64,000 nt of DNA from Salvator merianae (Eukaryota; Chordata; Lepidosauria; Squamata; Teiidae), in contig QVOM02000023.1 in the NCBI GenBank assembly GCA_003586115.2, positions 4,645,211 through 4,709,210 on the forward strand, given 5' to 3'. Position 1 is the first letter of the stretch, and each line of letters begins with the position of its first letter. The position numbers and the translations under genes are program-made. Positions 56,967 through 64,000 of the stretch are shown piece after piece. Under the pieces are notes generated by a model. It saw only the letters and a program-made list of their open reading frames with translations, searched no databases and had not been told where the DNA came from.

Positions 56967-57418
56967 GTGAGTGCTTTTTTCTAGTGCTTCTGCAGAACGT
57001 GAAGAGGCGTAACTTTGCATTGATGGGGGTTTCATGGGTGATGCGACCGAGTCTGGAGGCTGAACGTCTGCAGCAAAGAGTGCAGGCTCCGACAACGCTG
57101 GCCGTGCACCGCTGTAACCCTGAGATCCCAATATTCTCCACTGTGACTTTTTGGATCCCAGAGGAACAAGGGATGCCACTGTTTTCCTTATGACAGGTCA
57201 GATTAAGCCGATAACCTGTATGAAGGACAGGAAGGGCCTGGCCATCAACAGGGGCAGAATGGAGACTTGTGTTCTTAGGTTCTTATGCTGTCTGCCACTG
57301 TTTTCAGTCTCCATAACTTGACAACTTTCCTAACAGAATAGTCTCCCCCCCCCCAATATTAGTACTCCCAACAGTAAGTTCGTCTACCTCACCAGTCCTT
57401 CTGTTTTCCTCCTAATAG
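56967..57418. other. Intron of 452 bp
   Basis: I see no repeats or exons that I can support. A pyrimidine-rich stretch runs into the acceptor CCTAATAG. Confidence 0.8.
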
Positions 57419-57540
57419 CTTAGCCAACTTCCAGACACCGCAGACATTGTCTTCTGTTGAGCTGCCCGGGGCTGAGAAAGATGGAGGAGGAGAAGGAGAA
57501 GAGAGGAAGTCCATAGCCGTACCAGCTCAGGTTCCTCCAG
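57419..57540 (+). CDS. CDK5RAP2: CDK5RAP2 exon: Glu/Gly linker
   Basis: The exon is 122 nt, in at phase 2 (AG|C, Ser), out at phase 1 (CCAG|GTAAAC). It encodes LANFQTPQTLSSVELPGAEK, then DGGGEGEERKSIAVPAQVPP. It is hydrophilic and disordered-looking, replacing a human region that reads 'LTYQHLLPESPEPSASHALSDYETS' in my memory, with little residue identity. It is supported by splice signals and phase agreement. This is the last exon I hold with confidence. Confidence 0.75.
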
Positions 57541-57639
57541 GTAAACTGGTTTCCCTCTGATGATTGGCTACGCCTAGAGTGAGATGTGCTGGCCCGCCTG
57601 TTTCCTTGTCTTCGTGCTTTTCATTTTGTTTTGTCCTAG

Positions 57640-57662
57640 GACCCCAAGGAAAAATGTCTAGT
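57640..57662 (+). CDS. Possible small CDK5RAP2 exon (uncertain)
   Basis: The acceptor TTGTCCTAG at 57631-57639 is followed by a reading compatible with the phase 1 donor at 57540: (G)PQGKMSSVKDGRSELKDSEP. The frame stays open to 57764, but from about 57712 the sequence turns into a repeat-like T-rich stretch. If the GT at 57663 is used (weak, GTAAAA), the exon is 23 nt and leaves at phase 0, which fits the candidate at 61058. It could also be chance. Confidence 0.3.
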
Positions 57663-58149
57663 GTAAAAGATGGGCGCTCAGAATTAAAGGATTCTGAGCC
57701 CAGGAATCTGAATTTTTGTTTATTTATTTGCTTTCTTATCCTGTCCTGTGCCCTGAGGCCTTAGGGTAGATTACATGCTATTAAATATATTAAATGTATA
57801 AATGTACAAAACATTTAATACAAAGTAGGACAGGAGGAGGAGCAAGAGGTTGTGGGTTCTCCTCAACTTCCGGATGCAAGATGGTTCTCCTATGGGTGGG
57901 ACTTGGGAGCGAGGGACCATCAGTGGGAATCTGGAGATGGCCTCAGTTGGATTTGAAGTTGCTGTGGGTGGCAGTTGCGAGGGAGGGACCACCTCTATTC
58001 CCTTAGGCAAGATCCTGCTATAGAAACTTCTAACTGGGTGCGTTTTGAGGTAGAGATAATTACTGTGTGGTCCTCCAGATGTCAGTAATCTGCTGTTCTC
58101 AATTTCTTGCCACTTATGATGTTGACTGAGGGAGATGAAAGCTGTAGTT

Positions 58150-60800
58150 GACATTTTAGGGCTGAAGCCAAGTCAGCAGAGATACTTGCTGACTTTTTGC
58201 TGATCGTCCAGAGTTCTCAGAAGATGGAGCAGAAAGCAATACACACATTGGGTATTCTTCTTGCTTGGTGCTTCTGGTTCTTTAAAAAAAATAAATAAAA
58301 AAAACTGGTACGCCAGACACTGATTAGAACCCTATCTCTCTATAAGGCCAAGGTGGACATTTCTCTCACATAACTTCCCATTGTTTTTTCTGTCTATTAT
58401 AAGAGTAAAACATCACTGTCTAGATTCCTGGTCCATCTGGCAGGTGTCATCAACACCTTAGCACATGCAACCACATCATCTCCAGATAGGATCACAGACT
58501 TAGTTGCTTCCGTGACTATAGCTTGAGCATCCCCTAGGCATCTCCTAGGAGTGATATAATGTTCCTTGCTTCCGTATTAGGCAAGATGATCTCAATAACT
58601 CATCTGTGCTCACTTCACTCCAGGCCATTAGAGTGTTTCTTACTTTCATTTACTATATTATATAGCAGCTGGCCATCACCTTTGCGTTAGCCTCTTAGCC
58701 ATTAAGGAGTCACTGTCCTGGTGGATAATGAAAGGAACCTGTCCAGGGTATATCCCTGGCTCATCCTTCTAGGGCAGTCATGATGCATGTTTAAGTGTTT
58801 GGGGCAGACATTGCCAAGGCAGAATTACTCAAGGATAATGGTCACACTATTGATGCCTTCAATCATTTCTTTGCCTGTATAGTTACGGGAAAGAGTTTCC
58901 TCCTTATGACAGGCAACATCTCAGCTAAAGCATGTATCTCCAAGCGCAGTGAGAAGAAGCCTCAATCACTGTTCTGTCTTTCTTAATCTACTTTTCAGTG
59001 GATTCAGAAAAGGAGTTTCTCTTTATGTACTCTGCATATTTAGTGGGTCATGGATTGCAGAGGCAGGCATCCTCAGCTGTTTCCACCTCCTCTTCTTCCA
59101 AGAGATCATTTTCTTTATGTCATCTTCATCTAATGGGCCTTTCTGCCATAAGTCGGGCATCATTTTCCTGATTTTGGTATCTGTAGACCATAGCAGTAGA
59201 TGTTCTATCTCACCTGTACCTAAAGAATTGTGTATACACATTTCCTCTTCTCTCTCTCTTTCTCTGCTTCCTGGGTTTCTGAGGAACGTCAAGGAGAAAG
59301 GTGCTCAAATCATTCTAGTAGCCCATTTTAGCCCCAGAGGCCATAGTTTTCCCAGAACTTCAGCCTAGGAGCTTCATTCTCTCTTCCTGGAAGCCAGATC
59401 TTCTGATACAGGAAGGAACCCACACTTTTGCCCCTCCTAGCTGCATGGAGGTCCCAGAATACCAACTAGAGGTCCTAGGATATTCAGACTCCATAGCTGG
59501 TACAATGTTGGCAGATAAGAGGCTATTAGTATTGAGCACACACATTATAACTGCTGAGGTTTTTGTCTTTGGCACAGACTGAGGTCTATTGTTCCAGATG
59601 GGGCATTTCCATAGAAACTTTGGATTTATTTCAGAGGGAACTAAACATGTTTTCAGATATAACAGTGTAAGGAAACAAGTACTGCCCTGGCTGCCATTTT
59701 GGACATCCTGGGGGAGCAACCACTTTCTTGTCATTCTTATATCTAAAAGTTTTTAAAAGGAATTGAAACAACTTTGGGTCCAGTGGTCCATCATATTCCT
59801 TTATAGTGGCTAAATCTGATGCCAAAAGCCTTATCTCAGCCTCTTTTTGAACCAGCAAGGACTACTGCTGTTAATTTGTCTGTCCTTCAGAGTTGCTGTT
59901 TTGTGGTCATCTCTCAAGCACATTCTGTCTCCACTAATTATGGGAATGTCACTCTAGATTGAGTAACTCTTCATGCAGTCACAGGATTCAACCTCCAGGT
60001 GGAATGAGAAATTCATCTTCCTTCTTCCTGTCCTAAGTCCAAACATTGCTTGAAAAACCTTTGGAACACCTTTGATGTGCATATGGCCATCAAAGCGTGT
60101 TTGGCTAGGATTGTAGAAAATCAGGCTCTCTGTTTATATTTCTCCATCCAAGAGTGGACAGAAGCATCTTCTCAAACCATAGTCTGATGATTAAGAGCTT
60201 GTATTTCCTCAGCTAATGGAGCTGAAGCCCTCTCTCCTTAAGTCAGGATTTACACCCATTCCACCAGATCGCCATCTTTTGTGGCATTCATGCTCAACAC
60301 TTCACTCACCTAATTATGCAAGTCTGTGATGTGTGGATTGCCTTTATCACAACATTATTGACTGGATGCCTTCAGATCAGAAGAGGAAGTTTTGGAGGGG
60401 TTGGTACATCCCAGTGCATGCATTTCCCCCTGCTCTCTCTTCTGAGAAAAGAACAGTGTCTCTTACTGTGAGAGAGTGTTCTGGAAGATGGAAGTGAGAA
60501 ATGCAGACCCTCCCTGGGTCTCGGGAAAAGTAACTTGATGTTTACTAAGCATTACAGAGTTGGTCTTTTTCAATGTTTATATTTAGCAGTTACAATGTCA
60601 TATATGGGTTCTGATATCATGTTGCCATCAGCACCAACTTCTTCGTTGTCTCCTCCCTTTGGAACTTGGAGCTTGATCCAACATATGGGCAATTTTTGTG
60701 GAATAGCATCATCTGTCATTCATCCAGAAGCAGACTTGGAGAAATGCCCAGTGGATGCATATTTCTCCTCTGTCTTCGAGAACCCGTCCTCATAGCAAGT
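58150..60800. other. Decayed protein-like stretch, origin unresolved
   Basis: This stretch is unlike its surroundings: moderate base composition, few simple repeats, and several protein-like strings in broken frames. On the minus strand these include EATKSVILSGDDVVACAKVL (about 58430-58520), WKKRRWKQLRMPASAIHDPL (about 59030-59130) and EYDGPLDPKLFQFLLKTFRY (about 59740-59800). On the + strand there is IILVAHFSPRGHSFP (about 59310). Stops and frameshifts separate them. It may be an old retroelement or DNA transposon. I could not identify it. Confidence 0.4.
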
Positions 60801-61057
60801 ACTGGTTTTCTTATTTGTCGGTAGACTTCATTTGATTTCCTTCCCTATTTTCCCTGTCCCCTCTGACAAAAAAAAAAAGAAAAAAGAGAAAACTAAGTCC
60901 CAAAACAGTAAGCTGACCAATGGTGGTTAAATTACTTGTTTCCAGCTTTATAAAAAGCTGGATATTGTTTCAAGCGAGGTTGGAAGATGTTACATAATTA
61001 ATAGAGGGAGTGAGGTGAAACCTGAAAGTATACACCTGTATGATCGATGCTTGCCAG

Positions 61058-61184
61058 CCCTTTTCTGCTGAAGACTTTGCTGAAAGTAGACTGTCTCTGG
61101 AAAAATCCTCCCGTAAACTAAAGCTGCAGGATGACTTGAACTTGCCAAAAGGCAACCTTGAAGTGGACAAGGAAGAGGGGTATT
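61058..61184 (+). CDS. CDK5RAP2: Candidate CDK5RAP2 exon (probable)
   Basis: The acceptor GCTTGCCAG and donor TATT|GTAAGT bracket 127 nt that read, from phase 0, PFSAEDFAESRLSLEKSSRK, then LKLQDDLNLPKGNLEVDKEEGY. The composition is that of a charged linker and fits the place of human 'ALSDYETSEKSFFSRDQKQDNETEK'. The entry phase (0) does not match the phase 1 donor at 57540, so another exon (perhaps 57640) must lie between. No flanking repeat explains this stretch. Confidence 0.55.
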
Positions 61185-61430
61185 GTAAGTGAAAGAAAAC
61201 TTGGTTTTCTTCTTAAGAAAGTTTCTGAGGTATCTTTTACTGGCTACAAATGTCTTTGTAATTCTTTTGTTCTGTACCACAGAAAATCAAAATCTGTAAA
61301 TTTATTATTTTATTTAAATGGCGTCACCTGAGTGCAAAGCAGTAGGACTGTCTGGTCCTTGCCCGGTGAACGGTTTGTGTATCCACGTGGAGTAAGGTGG
61401 GCGACCACAGGCAGGGAGACATAAGCTCTT

Positions 61431-61540
61431 TCTGCACTGGGCCTTATTCCAGGTTGTATCCTGGAATAGGGGCTTGCCATCTGCATGCTAGCACAGGCTA
61501 TGGCAGGCCCTGCCTGGTACCCAACAACAGTTCAAGCATG
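61431..61540. mobile_element. Short hairpin MITE fragment
   Basis: It contains 'CACTGGGCCTTATTCCAGGT' and 'TATCCTGGAATAGGGGCTTG', the left arm of the hairpin family, then 'GCATGCTAGCACAGGCTATG'. The right arm is missing or eroded. Confidence 0.55.
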
Positions 61541-62306
61541 CTGTCTGTCTGTAGGCACTGACTCTGGATACTGTTTTGTTAAATGATAAGACATTTTGTA
61601 ACTGCTTTGATGCTGGGGTGCAGAGGGAAGGAAGAAAGGAAGAATATTGCTGGGTGCGATCAGAGAAGACTTTTTTCAGTCGCCCTTTTTAGCAGATGCA
61701 GCCCTTCTGCAGCCATCCCCCCAAAACCAAGCATTCAAACAGGCATTCTTTTTAGAATAACCCTACCTTATATTTTCACATGTTGCTCTTTCTTCCTAAG
61801 CAAGTTAATTACACAGTTGTAAACACCACAAGTTCTTTTTTTTTTCTTTAAGAAAACCCTTAAAGGAATAAAAAGAAAGAGAAAAGAAGGAGAGAGAAAA
61901 AGACACACAAAGAGCTAAATCAAGTGGTTCAAAGGAATGGAGTGGACGGAAGAAAGAAGTTTGGGGACAAAGGAGAAATTGTCAGAGATAGAAAATTTCC
62001 GTGTATTGGAGTCCAAAACGGACACTATGTGGAAAGATTTACAGTCAGATTTCCCAGCATTTTCTGCTCAACTGCATACATGCCCACTTACACGCAAGTT
62101 TTGGTCTAAGCATGAATGCAGCAGGAGTAAGCATGTAACCCTTTCCCATTTATTGTTTCCTAACCAAAGTTTCATGCTTCTATCTGTTATCACAGTTTAG
62201 CCTGCTGAACAAAACAGTAATTGGCATGCAGTTATGTCCTGGTCTTCTTTTGCCATCTGCGTCCCTTGCTTTGAGTATCATCTTCTGTTTAGATTTATTC
62301 TTGCAG

Positions 62307-62348
62307 AGCCTTCAGTCTCTAACATAGTATCAGTTGGAAAAAAAATTG
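62307..62348 (+). CDS. Candidate exon fragment (weak)
   Basis: The acceptor TATTCTTGCAG is followed by a reading PSVSNIVSVGKKIGEDGHQE, open until a dispersed repeat begins near 62400. A GT at 62349 (GTGAGG) is a possible donor. Joined to the phase 1 end of 61058-61184, the junction codon would be TAG. So either the two are not consecutive, or one is false. Position-wise it would fit human 'TSVMVNSFSQDLLMEHIQE'. Confidence 0.25.
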
Positions 62349-62639
62349 GTGAGGATGGACACCAGGAAAACATGTCAAAAATAGCAAAGTTAAAGGACAT
62401 GAGAAGCGGCCCTGCTGGGTTAGATTAGTGGAGGGTCTAATCCAGCAACATGGATCTCATAGTGGCAACTAGGTGCAAACAAATGTCCTCAAGCAAGGCA
62501 TAAACAGGACCATGTCCTCCTCATAGTCTCCCATCAGCTAGCGTTTAGCTATACAATGCCTCCTCCCTCTGTCTGAGCCATTGGGGATAGTAAGCCATTG
62601 GTAGCCATGTCCTTGTTCCAACCTATTTTGAAGCCTCCC

Positions 62640-62830
62640 AAGCTGGTTTCTAACACCACATCTTGTGGCAGTAAATTTCAAGGCTTCACTCTGTACTGCG
62701 TGAATTTGTTTTCCCCCCTTTCATAGGTTTGTCTTGACTCTTCTGAAATTTAGTTAGATTGGATAACCCCAGTTCTGGAGTTTTGGGAAGGGGAGAAGAA
62801 TCCATCCTAATCCACACTGTTCACAATGTG
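62640..62830 (+). repeat. Squamate LINE-like repeat fragment
   Basis: It contains 'ACACCACATCTTGTGGCAGT', 'AATTTCAAGGCTTCACTCTG' and 'CACTGTTCACAATGTGCTTA', then 'CACCTCTATCATGTCCCTAT'. The same family appears at 46795-46920 (CACATCTTGTGATCGTGAAT, TTCCACAGTTTAACCAGGCA), 41480-41600 and 19150-19265. Its phrases are familiar from squamate genomes, but the class is not certain. Confidence 0.6.
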
Positions 62831-63030
62831 CTTAATATTGTACACCTCTATCATGTCCCTATTACACACTGTCTCCTTTCTAACTTAAGGGCCTTTCCAC
62901 ATTTGCCAGTTGACAGGACCAGGGTCCACTTTTGGGTCTCTTTTGCCTACACCTTAGAGTGAACCAGAGACCCCTCTCTCTGCTAGTACACTCTGTCCAC
63001 CTGGGTCAAAGTGTAGACCAGACTAGAAGA

Positions 63031-63127
63031 AGAAGAAAGAAGAAGAATTTGGTTTTTATACCCCGCTTTTCTCAGCCAAAGCTGACTCAAAGCGGCGTAC
63101 AAGGTTATTTTTTGCCCGAAGGCTTAC

Positions 63128-63164
<37 letters not shown>

Positions 63165-63352
63165 CCGCATCACACAATGTGATGCTCCCTATTCATCTAC
63201 GTGCAATTACTTGCTTTCGAACAGCTAGGTTGGCTGGAGCTAGAGGCCAGTAGAGGGCGCTCATCCCCTCTACACGGCAGACAGGGGCCTCGAACTCCGA
63301 TCCTCCTATTGAAAGATCAGTGCCTTAACCACCTGCACAACCGTGCCTCATA
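63031..63352 (-). mobile_element. Sauria-type SINE, antisense, with expanded (ATCT)n
   Basis: It is the reverse complement of the copy at 51152: starts with an AAG-rich tail, then TTTTTATACCCCGCTTTTCT, 'GCTGACTCAAAGCGGC', a (ATCT)n run at 63128-63162, and the tRNA-like head ending 'CCTTAACCACCTGCACAACC GTGCCTCATAG'. It interrupts sequence resembling the palindromic CTGCACTTA family (GGGCCTTTCCACATTTGCC at about 62889). Confidence 0.88.
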
Positions 63353-63849
63353 GGGCACTCAAAATGGTCTATCACTAAACCTCTTTTTCGAGGTCTGTTG
63401 GCATACTAGGGTGTAGTATATTGACCACAGTGGCATGTGGATGGCAATCTTCCATGGTCCAGTTATACCCTGGAGGCCAGTATACCATGGGGGATCGGGT
63501 ATACCAGACAGAGGTACCTCATGCCAGCTCTGAAGCTGGCATGAGTTTTCAGTTCTGGTATGGGGGGGCTGGCATGAAACAGGCCGTCCCAATGTGCGCA
63601 ACCTTGTTCCATGCCAGGAATAGTCCATCCCTGTAGCCCCTTTACTATTTTAGTTCTCCTCAGTGAACTCCTTCCTGGTCCGCTTATATATATATATATT
63701 TTTGTGGTAGTAATCAAGCCTCCACACAAGTACAGTCAAACCATTGCTTTTTATAGGGCCATTATAGTATGGACGGTTGTATTTTCAGTATCATTTCTTA
63801 TTTTCCCTTACATGTTGTTGGTTGTTTTCATTGCTTTGCTTGCCCCTAC

Positions 63850-64000
63850 ACAATGGCTCTTCCTCCACTGGGCCTTATTTGGGATTATATCCTGGAACAG
63901 GGCCCTGCTACCTGTATGTTAGTGCAGACTACGGCAAGCACCACCTTGTGGATAGCAGGCCCCTATTCCGGAATATAAACTGAAATATGGGCCAGTCCAG
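63850..64000. mobile_element. Short hairpin MITE, cut by window end
   Basis: The left arm CTCCACTGGGCCTTATTTGG GATTATATCCTGGAACAGGG pairs with the right arm CCCCTATTCCGGAATATAAA CTGAAATATGGGCCAGTCCAG. Confidence 0.65.

Larger units (their letters stand above)
1..64000 (+). other. CDK5RAP2: CDK5RAP2 locus, internal part of the gene
   Basis: All convincing coding exons belong to one + strand gene, open at both window ends. CDK5RAP2 (CEP215) is a pericentriolar scaffold that recruits gamma-tubulin ring complexes through its N-terminal CM1 motif, binds EB1 through an SxIP-like motif, and binds pericentrin and AKAP450 through its C-terminal CM2 region. Human mutations cause primary microcephaly. 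CM1 and CM2 lie outside this window. Fourteen exons from 1157 to 57540 join in one frame and follow the order of the human protein. The paralog PDE4DIP (myomegalin) is the main alternative. I disfavour it because human CDK5RAP2, as I remember it, has DQTSYLSICL, KSRLP and FEELLQASDVDYCVAEGF at the matching places, while PDE4DIP reads FEDLLRSNDIDYYLGQSF and has no DQTSYLSICL block. Both the residues and the splice phases support the call; the orthology rests on remembered protein sequence. Confidence 0.9.
57541..64000. other. Gene interior downstream of the last confident exon
   Basis: This 6.5 kb stretch should contain the next CDK5RAP2 exons or a long intron. Three weak exon candidates lie at 57640, 61058 and 62307. 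A decayed protein-like stretch occupies about 58150-60800. Repeats include a LINE-like fragment (62440-62830), an antisense Sauria-type SINE (63031-63352) and short hairpin MITEs (61431-61540, 63850-64000). CM2 and its upstream coils are not reached. Confidence 0.6.

Noticed and set aside
1..64000. PDE4DIP (myomegalin) as the gene
   Set aside because: The paralog shares the general coil layout but lacks DQTSYLSICL and KSRLP, and has FEDLLRSNDIDYYLGQSF where this gene has FEELLQASEVDYCVAEGF.

Overview
The window is vertebrate, almost certainly squamate reptile (lizard, gecko or snake) nuclear DNA. It has long introns with consensus splice sites, CR1 and L1 LINE fragments, palindromic DNA-transposon relics, and three copies of a tRNA-headed SINE. 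The 3' block of that SINE (ending in the 'GTAAGCCGCTTTGAG' and 'AAAAGCGGGGTATAAA' type sequence plus a TTG/TTC tail) is characteristic of squamate Sauria-type SINEs.

One gene explains all the convincing coding sequence. It is an internal part of CDK5RAP2 (CEP215) on the + strand, a large coiled-coil scaffold of the centrosome. Fourteen exons between 1157 and 57540 join without a stop. Every junction is phase-compatible: 0, 0, 2, 1, 0, 0, 0, 2, 0, 1, 1, 2, 1, 2, then 1. Together they hold about 2.64 kb (about 880 codons). Their order matches the human protein as I remember it: the 'KEQD..SL.KSL' segment, the 'LRKQLE' coil, the 'DQTSYLSICL' block, the EB1-binding SRLP motif, the 'LRxxIxxLET' coil and the 'FEELLQAS.VDYCVAEGF' block. 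The N-terminal gamma-tubulin-complex-binding region (CM1) and the C-terminal CM2 region are not in the window. Downstream of 57540 the exon structure is unclear, with three weak candidates at 57640, 61058 and 62307.

Layout: 1-1156, intron with a nested L1/palindromic element; 1157-1330, first exon; 1331-11491, a 10 kb intron with tandem copies of a squamate interspersed repeat, CR1 and palindromic elements; 11492-23976, four coil-encoding exons in repeat-rich introns, including a 5'-truncated L1 with clear target-site duplications; 23977-32168, a long intron; 32169-33986, two exons for an acidic linker; 33987-39865, an intron with CR1, a solo LTR and a possible conserved noncoding element; 39866-43122, two exons, one carrying the EB1 motif, separated by a 41-bp minisatellite; 43123-50362, two exons and a telomere-like tract; 50363-57540, the last confident exons; 57541-64000, uncertain exons, a decayed protein-like stretch, and repeats.

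I saw no second host gene, no tRNA or rRNA gene, no CRISPR and no prokaryotic-type feature. I found no clear previously undescribed biological system. The most notable items are the in-frame alternative donor pair in the 39866 exon, the solo LTR with a 4-bp duplication, the shared palindromic transposon family, the minisatellite and the interstitial telomere-like tract.
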